Positions 9,686 to 17,602 of a stretch of 64,000 bases of DNA are shown piece after piece. Position numbers and translations under genes: made by a program. Under the pieces are notes generated by a model. It saw nothing but the letters and a program-made list of their open reading frames with translations. It did not search any database and had not been told where the DNA came from. Within the stretch, counting starts at the first letter, position 1; the number at the start of each line of letters is the position of its first letter. Origin of the DNA: UBA7662 sp943369355 (GTDB taxonomy: Bacteria > Bacteroidota > Bacteroidia > UBA7662); contig CALRMX020000001.1 of NCBI GenBank assembly GCA_943369355.1, positions 372,001-436,000 on the forward strand, given 5' to 3'.

Positions 9686-10570
9686 ATGACGGTTATAGAT
9701 GGAAAAGCGATTGCATCAGCGATTAAGGGTGAAATAAAAGCTGAGGTTGAACAGCTGCTCGCTCAAGGAAAAAGTGCCCCTCACTTAGCAGCAATTTTAG
9801 TAGGTCATGATGGCGGGAGCGAAAGTTATGTGGCCCACAAGATTAATGACTGTAAAGAAGTTGGATTCCAATCGAGCTTAGTTCGTTTTGAAGAATCGGT
9901 AAGTGAATCAGAACTCCTTGAAGCCGTACAAGAACTGAATTCCAATAAATCAATAGACGGATTTATCGTTCAACTTCCTCTTCCTAAGCACATAAATGTG
10001 CAAAAAGTAATCGAAACAATTTATCCATCTAAAGACGTTGATGGCTTTCATGCGGTGAATGTGGGCAAAATGAATCTTGGGATTCCTTGTTATCTACCAG
10101 CCACGCCTCATGGAATCGTTCAACTCCTTAAACGTTCAAACATAACTACAACAGGCAAGCATTGTGTAATTATTGGTCGGTCAAATATTGTAGGTAGACC
10201 TCTGAGCGTATTACTCAGTCATAATTCAGAGCCCGGAAATTGCACTGTCACTTTATGCCATAGTAAAACACCAGATCTTGCGTTTCATACCTTACAAGCT
10301 GATATTCTCATTTCTGCTATTGGTATTCCGGCTTTGATCAAGAAAAACATGGTAAAAAAGGGTGCTGTAGTTATTGATGTAGGGACTACACGAATAGAAG
10401 ATCCAACCAAAAAAAGTGGATTCAGCATAGTAGGTGATGTGGATTACCACAATGTTGCGCCCATTTGTTCGGCAATAACCCCTGTACCTGGAGGAGTTGG
10501 GCCTATGACAAGGGCAATGTTGATGTTGAATACTTTAATGGCCGCTAAAAAAGTAGTTTATGGAAACTAA
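9686..10570 (+). CDS. folD: Bifunctional methylenetetrahydrofolate dehydrogenase/cyclohydrolase
   Basis: FolD interconverts 5,10-methylene-THF and 10-formyl-THF in cytosolic one-carbon metabolism. Family motifs seen are YVAHKINDCKEVG with the catalytic lysine, GFIVQLPLPKH, KDVDGFHAVNVGKM, the nucleotide-binding GRSNIVGRPLSVLL, and the C-terminal ITPVPGGVGPMTRAML. Length 294 aa is normal. The ATG comes one base after the lepA stop, and the 3' end overlaps queE by 11 bases, so lepA-folD-queE is probably one transcript. Confidence 0.98.
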   Translation: MTVIDGKAIASAIKGEIKAEVEQLLAQGKSAPHLAAILVGHDGGSESYVAHKINDCKEVGFQSSLVRFEESVSESELLEAVQELNSNKSIDGFIVQLPLPKHINVQKVIETIYPSKDVDGFHAVNVGKMNLGIPCYLPATPHGIVQLLKRSNITTTGKHCVIIGRSNIVGRPLSVLLSHNSEPGNCTVTLCHSKTPDLAFHTLQADILISAIGIPALIKKNMVKKGAVVIDVGTTRIEDPTKKSGFSIVGDVDYHNVAPICSAITPVPGGVGPMTRAMLMLNTLMAAKKVVYGN

Positions 10571-11162
10571 TCTTCCTGTTATGGAGTCCTTTTACACCAT
10601 ACAAGGTGAAGGAACTAATACAGGACAGGCTGCTTATTTTATTCGTTTAGGTGGTTGTGATGTTGGATGTGTTTGGTGCGATGTAAAAGAATCATGGGAT
10701 GCCCATATGCATCCACTAAAAAGTATCTCAGAATTAGTTGCCGAGATTAATTCGTTAAAGGCCAAGACCGTGGTAATCACTGGAGGAGAACCACTCATGT
10801 ATGATCTCAGCGAGTTGACTTCCAACTTGAAAAATCATGGAAAGAAAATCCTCCTTGAGACCAGTGGAGCTTATCCTTTATCTGGTGAATTTGATTGGAT
10901 TTGCGTTTCTCCGAAAAAGTTTAAATCCCCAATTTCCGAAGTTCTGAATCAAGCTGACGAATTAAAGGTGGTTGTTTACCATGCTAGCGACTTACTTTGG
11001 GCACAATCATTCATCTCTTCATTAAAACACGGCTGTAAGCTATTACTCCAGCCGGAATGGAGTAAAGAAAAAGCCATGCTCCCGCTTATAATCGATTTTG
11101 TTAAGGACAATCCAGAATGGAGGATATCTTTACAAACGCATAAATACATGAATATTCCCTGA
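10560..11162 (+). CDS. queE: 7-carboxy-7-deazaguanine synthase (radical SAM)
   Basis: Radical SAM enzyme that makes 7-carboxy-7-deazaguanine on the pathway to queuosine. The cluster motif is the expected CxxxCxxC (C33, C37, C40) in GGCDVGCVWCD. It is preceded by FYTIQGEGTNTGQ, a hallmark of QueE, and followed by ITGGEP. It has 200 aa, typical of short QueE proteins. The start at 10560 overlaps folD by 11 bases; an in-frame ATG at 10581 is a possible alternative. No other queuosine genes (queC, queD) are in the window. Confidence 0.94.
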   Translation: METNLPVMESFYTIQGEGTNTGQAAYFIRLGGCDVGCVWCDVKESWDAHMHPLKSISELVAEINSLKAKTVVITGGEPLMYDLSELTSNLKNHGKKILLETSGAYPLSGEFDWICVSPKKFKSPISEVLNQADELKVVVYHASDLLWAQSFISSLKHGCKLLLQPEWSKEKAMLPLIIDFVKDNPEWRISLQTHKYMNIP

Positions 11163-11178
11163 TAGAATCGTACCTGCT

Positions 11179-13074
11179 TTGAAAAAGTACTTTCTTCTTT
11201 TATTTATCGCGTTGTCACTTTTGAGCGTGAATGCTATTGCTCAACCTAAAAGTAATGCTAAGGTAAATAAGCTTTATAATGATGTGCTTCGTCTCGTTAA
11301 TTCGAACGAATACGACAAAGCAATACATGATTTATACAAAATAGTTCGCAAATACCCAGATCACGAACGATCGGTGTTGACATTGGCAGATTTGCTTGTT
11401 GCACAAAAAAGATTAGACGAAGCAGAAATTCAATACAAAAGACTTCTCGAAATTGCCCCTTCGTTCAGTTATAAACCTTGGTTTTATCTTGGAAAGAGGC
11501 AGCTTGAACAAGCAAATTATGCACAAGGTCAATACTATTTTGAAGAACTACTAAAACTCAAGACGATATCTCCAAATGTAGAGCTAGATGCAAAGTTGTA
11601 TTTGAGCCAGTGTTTGTTTGCGCTTGAAGCATTACGCAATCCTGTCGAGTATGAAGCAATCAATTTTGGAGATAGTATAAATACTACTGCAGAAGAATAC
11701 TTGCCGAGCCTAACTGCTGACGATGAAACAATGATTTTCACTAGAAGAACGGTTGAAGGTGAAGATTTTTATGCTGCTACAAGAGTTGAAAGTATCTGGC
11801 AGTCTGCTATACAATTACCCAAACCACTGAATTCGGTTAAAAATGAAGGTGCGCATTGTTTAACCGCGGATGGAAATACGGTATATTTCACGGCTTGCTA
11901 TCGTAATGATTCTTATGGAGGTTGCGATTTATACTATAGTAGAAAAACTGCATTCGGATGGGAACGGCCAATAAACTTGGGGAGTACCATCAATACTGAA
12001 CATTGGGAATCTCAGCCTTCTATTTCTTATGATGGCAAAACACTTTACTTTATTTCGAACAGGCCAAGTGGATTAGGTGGAAGTGATATTTGGAAATCTG
12101 TTTTACAGGCCGACAGCACATGGGGCATTCCAATAAATCTAGGCCCTATAATAAATACCCGAAAAGATGAAATTTCCCCCTTTATTCATCCAGATGACAA
12201 AACACTGTATTTCGCGTCAGAGGGACGAGAAGGAATGGGTAAATTAGACATCTATCTAACCAGAAAAACATCGGAAGATGGTTGGCAAGAGCCAAAAAAT
12301 TTGGGCTATCCAATTAATACTGAAAAAGATGAAAGTAGTCTATTCGTGAATCATAGTGGAACATTGGCTTTGTTTTCTTCTCAATCTGGCAAAAATGGCC
12401 AAGGCGGTAACGACCTGTACTACTTCAATCTACCCAAAGAAATTAGACCCGATAGGGTTATTTACGTCAAAGGAAAGGTAACTGATAGAGAAACGAAAAG
12501 ACCATTATCCAGTTTAGTGGAGGTAGTAGATTTAATAACCGGCAATGTGGTACATTCCGCTGAAACGTTTCCGAGCGATGGGAAGTTTTTAATCAGTCTT
12601 CCAGCCGGTAAGAGTTTTGCATTTAATGTAAGTAAATCGGGCTATCTACTATATTCTGAGCACTTTCAAGTAGATACAAGTGATACGATTGCGAACATCT
12701 ATAATTTAGAACTTGAATCAGTTAAAATTGGCAGCTCAGTTATACTGAGAAACATATTTTATGAAAGTAACTCTTTTACTCTTGAACCTAAATCTTTAGT
12801 GGAATTAAAGAATTTAGCTCATTTCCTAAGTAAAAATCCTGGTATGCTCATTGAAATTCAAGGCCATACCGACAACAAAGGTTCTAAGGCTTTGAACAAA
12901 GAACTCAGTACGAGTAGGGCCAAAACTGTTTATGATAAGTTAATTCAACTTGGTGTTGATTCCGCTCAAATCCAATACAACGGTTATGGAGATTCTGAAC
13001 CCATCGCTGATAACTCATCAGAAGAAGGAAGGTCAATAAATAGGAGAACTCAATTTAAAGTATTGAAAATCTGA
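11179..13074 (+). CDS. PorE-like envelope protein (TPR, PD40 propeller, CRD, OmpA)
   Basis: Envelope protein of 631 aa starting at TTG 11179, where a signal peptide begins (KKYFLLLFIALSLL, cleavage near AIAQ). Domain order: TPR helices (about 30-150); five PD40/WD40-like blades (about 160-430, motifs LTADDETMIF, TADGNTVYF, YDGKTLYF, HPDDKTLYF, NHSGTLALF); a carboxypeptidase-regulatory-like beta domain (about 430-510, YVKGKVTDRETKRPL); and a C-terminal OmpA peptidoglycan-binding domain (GHTDNKGS, SRAKTVYDKL, NRRTQF). This order is that described for Porphyromonas PorE, a T9SS component. Unlike PorE no lipobox cysteine is seen. Related TPR/PD40/OmpA proteins are multi-copy in Bacteroidota, so a T9SS role is inferred. 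Confidence 0.8.
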   Translation: MKKYFLLLFIALSLLSVNAIAQPKSNAKVNKLYNDVLRLVNSNEYDKAIHDLYKIVRKYPDHERSVLTLADLLVAQKRLDEAEIQYKRLLEIAPSFSYKPWFYLGKRQLEQANYAQGQYYFEELLKLKTISPNVELDAKLYLSQCLFALEALRNPVEYEAINFGDSINTTAEEYLPSLTADDETMIFTRRTVEGEDFYAATRVESIWQSAIQLPKPLNSVKNEGAHCLTADGNTVYFTACYRNDSYGGCDLYYSRKTAFGWERPINLGSTINTEHWESQPSISYDGKTLYFISNRPSGLGGSDIWKSVLQADSTWGIPINLGPIINTRKDEISPFIHPDDKTLYFASEGREGMGKLDIYLTRKTSEDGWQEPKNLGYPINTEKDESSLFVNHSGTLALFSSQSGKNGQGGNDLYYFNLPKEIRPDRVIYVKGKVTDRETKRPLSSLVEVVDLITGNVVHSAETFPSDGKFLISLPAGKSFAFNVSKSGYLLYSEHFQVDTSDTIANIYNLELESVKIGSSVILRNIFYESNSFTLEPKSLVELKNLAHFLSKNPGMLIEIQGHTDNKGSKALNKELSTSRAKTVYDKLIQLGVDSAQIQYNGYGDSEPIADNSSEEGRSINRRTQFKVLKI

Positions 13075-13086
13075 CGACTTTACGCG

Positions 13087-13902
13087 TTAGCTCGTAACAG
13101 CTTTTCTGATTTTAATTAACTGAGTAAGTAGCTTTTCAACTTTATCTAATGACAACATATTAGCACCATCGCTTAAGGCGTTAGACGGGTCTGGATGGGT
13201 TTCAAGAAAGATACCATCTGCCCCTACTGCAATTGCAGCTTTTGCTATAGTTTCTATTAATTCTGGCCTCCCCCCTGTTATTCCAGAATCTTGATTTGGT
13301 TGCTGAAGACTATGAGTTATGTCCATAACTACTGGGAGTCCAGTTTTTTTCATTTCAGGAATACCTCTAAAATCAACAATTAAATCTCCATATCCGAACA
13401 TAGTACCCCTATCGGTAAGCATAACGTTTGGATTATGTGCTTGTAGAACTTTATTTGCTGCATGTTTCATAGACGATGGAGACAGGAACTGTCCCTTTTT
13501 AATATTTACCCATTTCCCTGTTGCAGCTGCTGCCAGTAAAATGTCGGTTTGTCTACTTAAAAAAGCAGGTATTTGCAAAATGTCAACATATTTTGCCGCT
13601 ATCGCTGCCTCTTCAGCAGAGTGTATATCAGTAACTACCGGTACATTAAATTTCCTTTTTACCTTTTCAAGAATCTCTAATCCATGAATATCACCAATCC
13701 CGGTAAAAGAATCTAGTCGTGAGCGATTGGCCTTTCGATAAGACGCTTTGAAAATGTAGGGTATTTTAAGTCTTGTACAAATTTCTAAAACAGACTCTGC
13801 TACTTCAAAACAAAGTTCTTCAGACTCAACCACGCATGGTCCAGCCATAAGAAAGAAGTTATTCTCAAAATTGTAGTCAAATAAATTAGTAAGTCGTTCC
13901 AT
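13087..13902 (-). CDS. kdsA: 3-deoxy-8-phosphooctulonate synthase (KDO8P synthase)
   Basis: Condenses phosphoenolpyruvate with arabinose 5-phosphate to KDO 8-phosphate, for the inner core of lipopolysaccharide. Motifs: FLMAGPCVVES, FKASYRKANRS, TDIHS, LQIPAFLSRQTDIL, KKGQFLSP, DRGTMFGY and FLETHPDPSNALSDG. Cys23 in AGPC takes the place of the asparagine found in E. coli KdsA, so this is predicted to be the metal-dependent class. Length 271 aa is standard. It converges on the PorE-like gene with 12 bases between stops and lies downstream of the AraC-type gene on the same strand. Confidence 0.96.
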   Translation of the reverse strand: MERLTNLFDYNFENNFFLMAGPCVVESEELCFEVAESVLEICTRLKIPYIFKASYRKANRSRLDSFTGIGDIHGLEILEKVKRKFNVPVVTDIHSAEEAAIAAKYVDILQIPAFLSRQTDILLAAAATGKWVNIKKGQFLSPSSMKHAANKVLQAHNPNVMLTDRGTMFGYGDLIVDFRGIPEMKKTGLPVVMDITHSLQQPNQDSGITGGRPELIETIAKAAIAVGADGIFLETHPDPSNALSDGANMLSLDKVEKLLTQLIKIRKAVTS

Positions 13903-13936
13903 TTGGTAAAGGTAGAAAAGGAATCAAAATCCGTTA

Positions 13937-14695
13937 CTACCCTTTTGATCTCAAATTTGATGCATTTACTCCAAAACGCGCCTTAAACCGAATGCAGAAG
14001 TAGGATATGCTCTTAAAACCCGTTAATGCTGCTATTTCAGTAACGTTGCCCTTGTTCTCCTTTAATAGCTGCCGCGCTACCTGTAATCTAAACTCTCGGA
14101 TGTAGTTTTTAGGCGAGTATCCCGTGAGTTTTTGTACTCTGCGATCAAGTTGGCTACAACTCAAAGCCATGTGATTAGCAATATGCTGAACATTAAGACC
14201 AATGTCGCTAAGGTGATTTTTTATGAAGTTGTTTATTTTGGCAATGAAAAAATCATCTTCTGACTTTAATTCTTTGTAAAGTTCAGGTAACAAATATTTA
14301 CGGTGGGTATACTCCGATAAAGCAGCTCTACTTTTAAGTATTCCAATAATCAATACGCTAACAAGGTCATGTTGCTCAATGCTATCAATTATTCCATCTA
14401 CTCCTAAGCTATAGGCCATCATTTTTTCTTGAAAATCTGGATAAGGAATAATAAGGATCACCGGTACATGCGCACAGCTTTTAGCCCCTTTAAGCTGTTC
14501 AAGCAATTTAATTCCATTTATGTATGGAGGTTCATGCAGTATAATGATAAGATCCGGGGGATTATTTCTACTTGCATCTATAAGTAATTCCGGTAAATTA
14601 AACTCTGATAGTTTGTATCCTTTACCAAGTTGCTGTTTTAGGGGCTTTTGAAAATCTGCTTGCCCTTCGAGCAGAAAGAGTTGTGTGGTTTTCAT
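13937..14695 (-). CDS. AraC-family regulator with degenerate receiver domain
   Basis: Transcription regulator of 252 aa. Residues 1-125 have the pattern of a response-regulator receiver (NPPDLIIILHEPPYINGIKLLEQLK), but the phosphoacceptor position holds Leu53. The switch Thr/Ser and the conserved Lys cannot be found either (IIPYPDF and GVDGIIDSIEQ). Residues about 150-252 are an AraC double helix-turn-helix (NVQHIANHMALSCSQLDRRV, SPKNYIREFRL, FKSISYFCIRFKARFG). It should therefore bind DNA without classical phosphorylation, responding to a ligand or partner or acting constitutively. It is divergent from adenine deaminase across a 193-base gap with repeats suited to AraC binding. The target genes are not known. 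Confidence 0.82.
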   Translation of the reverse strand: MKTTQLFLLEGQADFQKPLKQQLGKGYKLSEFNLPELLIDASRNNPPDLIIILHEPPYINGIKLLEQLKGAKSCAHVPVILIIPYPDFQEKMMAYSLGVDGIIDSIEQHDLVSVLIIGILKSRAALSEYTHRKYLLPELYKELKSEDDFFIAKINNFIKNHLSDIGLNVQHIANHMALSCSQLDRRVQKLTGYSPKNYIREFRLQVARQLLKENKGNVTEIAALTGFKSISYFCIRFKARFGVNASNLRSKG

Positions 14696-14763
14696 GGCTG
14701 TTTGATTTACTACTTGTTAAGGCAAATTATTCAATGCTTAAATCCTGCACCAAATAACAACAC

Positions 14764-14784
14764 TATACAATTTGATATACAATT
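14764..14784. promoter_or_regulatory. Direct repeat TATACAATT x2, candidate AraC-type operator
   Basis: TATACAATT at 14764-14772 recurs exactly at 14776-14784, a 12-base period, in the gap between the AraC-type gene and ade. AraC-family proteins commonly bind direct half-sites. The link to this regulator is inference. Confidence 0.4.
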
Positions 14785-14824
14785 CGCCTGAGAATAAGAC
14801 AGTTCTATCCCAAACGTCATACCT

Positions 14825-14851
14825 CAAATTGCCCTAGCGGGCTTGAATTTG
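14825..14851. promoter_or_regulatory. Imperfect inverted repeat upstream of ade
   Basis: CAAATT-GCCC-TAGC-GGGC-TTG-AATTTG: outer 6-base and inner 4-base arms are perfect complements with a 3-base bulge on the right. It abuts the -33 region of the ade promoter, so it could be an operator or an RNA-independent site. It is too far upstream to be in the mRNA if the promoter call is right. Confidence 0.35.
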
Positions 14852-14856
14852 ATTTT

Positions 14857-14885
14857 TTGCCTATACATATTTCAGTATAACTTTG
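14857..14885 (+). promoter_or_regulatory. ade promoter (TTG-N18-TAACTTTG)
   Basis: TTG at 14857-14859 and TAACTTTG at 14878-14885, 18 bases apart, fit the Bacteroidota -33/-7 consensus. The -7 box ends 3 bases before the ATG at 14889, which argues for a leaderless mRNA and against the TTG at 14883 as start. Confidence 0.55.
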
Positions 14886-14888
14886 ATC

Positions 14889-16514
14889 ATGGTTATTTTA
14901 AGGAAGATCATTGACATCCATAGTCGAGAAACGTATGTGGCCGAAATTCACATCTCTGGAAATTGCATTCAAAAAATCGTGCGTTTACACGAAGACGTAA
15001 ACTGTAATTATATACTGCCCGGCTTCATTGATTCTCACATTCACATCGAAAGCAGTATGCTTGTTCCGAGTGAATTTGCCAGGGTGGCAGTAAAGCATGG
15101 TACAGTCGCTACGATTTCTGACCCTCACGAAATTGCAAATGTTCTAGGATTGAAAGGGGTGAATTATATGATAAACGACGCGAATCGTGTTCCTTTCAAG
15201 TTTTTCTTTGGAGCACCTTCATGCGTGCCTGCTACTTCTTTTGAAAGTGCTGGTGCCAGATTAGATTCGAAAGAAGTAGAGGATCTCTTAAATCGGAACG
15301 ACATATGGTACCTAAGCGAAATGATGAATTTTCCAGGTGTAATTTCTGGAGATTCTGAGGTGCTTAATAAGTTATCTGCCGCAAAAAAATTAAACAAACC
15401 TATTGATGGGCATGCTCCCGGTTTAACTGGCGAAAAAGCCTCCAAGTATTTCGAAGTCGGAATTTCAACTGATCATGAGTGCTTCACTTTGGAGGAAGCC
15501 CTATTCAAAGCCAAACTGGGAGTTAAAATTTTGATTCGTGAGGGTTCTGCGGCTAAAAATTTCGAAGCCTTACATCCTTTGATAGAAGCGTATCCTCAAT
15601 TAGTAATGTTCTGCAGCGACGATAAGCATCCGGATGATCTTTTATATGGTCATATAGATAAGCTCGTAAAAAGAGCGTTTCAGTTGGGATACGACAAGTA
15701 TGATGTGCTGAGAGCAGCCTGCTTGCACCCAATCGAACATTATAAAATCCCGGTAGGCACGCTTAGGGTTGGAGATCCAGCCGATTTTATAGAAATAGAC
15801 AATCTTGAAAGTTTAAATGTATTAGCTACGTATATTAACGGTAAGTGCGTTTATAGTTCTGGTGAAGTTCACATCTCTAGTCAGCCAATCGAAATTGAAA
15901 ATAATTTCAATTTGAACAATCGAATTCAAAATGATTTAAATGTTCCGATAGCTGGAGATTTCATTCAAGTGATTCAAGTTCGAGATAAACAACTAATTAC
16001 TGGTTCATTTAAAACTAAGCCACTAACAGATAATGGTCTAGTTATTTCAGATATTCAGCGTGATATACTAAAAATAGTTGTTCTAAATCGCTATTCGAAC
16101 AAACCAGCAAGTATTGGTTTTATCCATGGATTTGGTTTAAAGTCTGGTGCAATAGCTAGCACAATCGCTCATGACTCTCACAACCTAATTGCTGTTGGTG
16201 TAAGTGATGCTGATATTTCGAATGCAATAAATAGCCTCATTCAATGCAAAGGAGGCATTTCATTTAGCTCAGGTGAAGGAATTAAAATTTTGCCTTTACC
16301 AATTGCCGGCTTAATGAGTCCAAACAAATGCGAAGAAGTAGCCGAAGCTTATGCTGAAATTAGTTCGAGCGTGCTTCAGGCTGGATGCACGTTAACTTCT
16401 CCGTTTATGTCTTTGTCGTTTATGGCTTTGCTGGTAATTCCTGATCTAAAAATTAGTGATCAAGGATTGTTTGACGGTTCACAGTTTAAGTTTACTCCCT
16501 TGTTTACATCATGA
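14889..16514 (+). CDS. ade: Adenine deaminase
   Basis: Amidohydrolase converting adenine to hypoxanthine and ammonia (Ade/YerA type). The metal site opens with GFIDSHIHIESSM (H50 and H52 from this start). It is followed by DPHEIANVLG, the substrate-loop HAPGLTG, STDHECFT and the metal-ligand aspartate in FCSDDKHPDDL. The C-terminal adenine-deaminase domain includes AHDSHNLIAVG. At 541 aa the length is normal. I chose the ATG at 14889 because the codon two before it lies inside a promoter box. The stop overlaps the next ATG (ATGA), so the hydrolase is probably co-translated. With guaD nearby, the strain can deaminate both purine bases. Confidence 0.94.
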   Translation: MVILRKIIDIHSRETYVAEIHISGNCIQKIVRLHEDVNCNYILPGFIDSHIHIESSMLVPSEFARVAVKHGTVATISDPHEIANVLGLKGVNYMINDANRVPFKFFFGAPSCVPATSFESAGARLDSKEVEDLLNRNDIWYLSEMMNFPGVISGDSEVLNKLSAAKKLNKPIDGHAPGLTGEKASKYFEVGISTDHECFTLEEALFKAKLGVKILIREGSAAKNFEALHPLIEAYPQLVMFCSDDKHPDDLLYGHIDKLVKRAFQLGYDKYDVLRAACLHPIEHYKIPVGTLRVGDPADFIEIDNLESLNVLATYINGKCVYSSGEVHISSQPIEIENNFNLNNRIQNDLNVPIAGDFIQVIQVRDKQLITGSFKTKPLTDNGLVISDIQRDILKIVVLNRYSNKPASIGFIHGFGLKSGAIASTIAHDSHNLIAVGVSDADISNAINSLIQCKGGISFSSGEGIKILPLPIAGLMSPNKCEEVAEAYAEISSSVLQAGCTLTSPFMSLSFMALLVIPDLKISDQGLFDGSQFKFTPLFTS

Positions 16515-17203
16515 ACGTGGTTTTGTTACATGGGGCATTAGGTTCTGCATCTGACTTTGATGCATTGAGGCTTCATTTTCCGAAGGAGTGGAAAATTCAT
16601 TCATTTGATTTAATTAATCACGGAAATGGACCATTTTCAGATAATCCATTGAGTATTCAAGGCTTTGGTGAGCAGTTAATCGACTATTTACATGAAAATT
16701 CTTTGATAAAGGCTAATGTGATTGGCTACAGTATGGGTGGCTATGTGGCTAGTTGGGTCGCTTCTAAAAAGCCTATCCTTATCGATAAAATCTACTCTTT
16801 GGGCACGAAATTCATCTGGGATGAAGAAAGTGCTCAAATAGAAAGCGCGAAGCTTGATCCTTTATTAATTGAGGCTCGTTTCCCTGAATATGCCCAAAGT
16901 TTAAGCCAGAAACATAAGGTCATTTCCTGGAAGTTACTTTTACACTATACGGCAGAGCTAATGCTACAACTCGGTTCCTCCCCAGCAATGAAATTTGAGG
17001 AGTTTCAAGAAATTGCTTGCCGGGTTCACTTGGTTAGAGGTGAGAACGATAAAATGGTAACAGACGATCAGATAATCAAAACGCTCAACCTTTTAAAACC
17101 TGAAATTTCATCCAAAGAAATTCTTCCAGCAACTGCCCATCCTATTGATAGAGTTAATCCTCAGTTATTAGCTGAAAGTATTAAAGAGTTTTTTGAAAAA
17201 TGA
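16511..17203 (+). CDS. Alpha/beta hydrolase
   Basis: Alpha/beta-hydrolase-fold protein of 230 aa. The nucleophile elbow is GYSMGG with Ser74, the oxyanion strand is VVLLHGALGS near the N-terminus, and the catalytic histidine is probably in ATAHPID near residue 210. The acid is likely in RGENDKMV. Overall shape resembles MenH/BioH-like small esterases, but the substrate cannot be inferred. It starts within the ade stop codon (ATGA), the usual sign of translational coupling. No signal peptide, so it is cytosolic. Confidence 0.85.
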   Translation: MNVVLLHGALGSASDFDALRLHFPKEWKIHSFDLINHGNGPFSDNPLSIQGFGEQLIDYLHENSLIKANVIGYSMGGYVASWVASKKPILIDKIYSLGTKFIWDEESAQIESAKLDPLLIEARFPEYAQSLSQKHKVISWKLLLHYTAELMLQLGSSPAMKFEEFQEIACRVHLVRGENDKMVTDDQIIKTLNLLKPEISSKEILPATAHPIDRVNPQLLAESIKEFFEK

Positions 17204-17263
17204 AGTATCTCTAAAACACTTTGAATGAAAAAAGCTAAGTTTGAAATACTAAAACCTAATGAA

Positions 17264-17602
17264 ATGAAAATGATTTTCCGAAGTGCCTTATTCATGGTTA
17301 CGCTTTCAATGCTAATCTCTTGCGGTGAAGCAAGTACCGAAACAGAAACATCTGTAGATGAACCAACAACCGAACAAGATACTCAATCAGTAGAAGAGCC
17401 AATGGCAGAAGAAGCTGCCCCCGCAGGATCTACTGTAGAAACGGCTGCTCCAGCCAAAGAAGCTGCTCCTATTGAAGAAGCCGCTCCTGCTAAGGAAGTT
17501 AAAAAACCGGCCCCAGCTGCTGGATCTACGGCAAAAAAATTGTCTGAACAACCAGCAGATGCAGCTCCAGCCACCGAATCAAAAAAGCCTAGTGCTGAAT
17601 AA
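17264..17602 (+). CDS. Low-complexity Ala/Pro/Glu-rich lipoprotein
   Basis: Small predicted lipoprotein. The signal is MKMIFRSALFMV then LSMLISC-G, with the lipobox cysteine 20 residues from this start. An upstream in-frame ATG at 17225 would add 13 charged residues to the n-region, so 17264 is preferred, although 17225 is possible. The mature part is about 90 residues built of irregular EEAAPA, KEAAP and KKPAPA units with acidic and Ser/Thr stretches, so it is probably disordered and extends from the membrane like a periplasmic spacer. No known domain. It follows the hydrolase by 60 bases. Its last 14 bases overlap the end of hutI on the other strand. Confidence 0.65.
   Translation: MKMIFRSALFMVTLSMLISCGEASTETETSVDEPTTEQDTQSVEEPMAEEAAPAGSTVETAAPAKEAAPIEEAAPAKEVKKPAPAAGSTAKKLSEQPADAAPATESKKPSAE

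Noticed and set aside
13319..13687. Plus-strand frame antisense to kdsA
   Set aside because: Complete overlap with kdsA, whose motifs explain the sequence.
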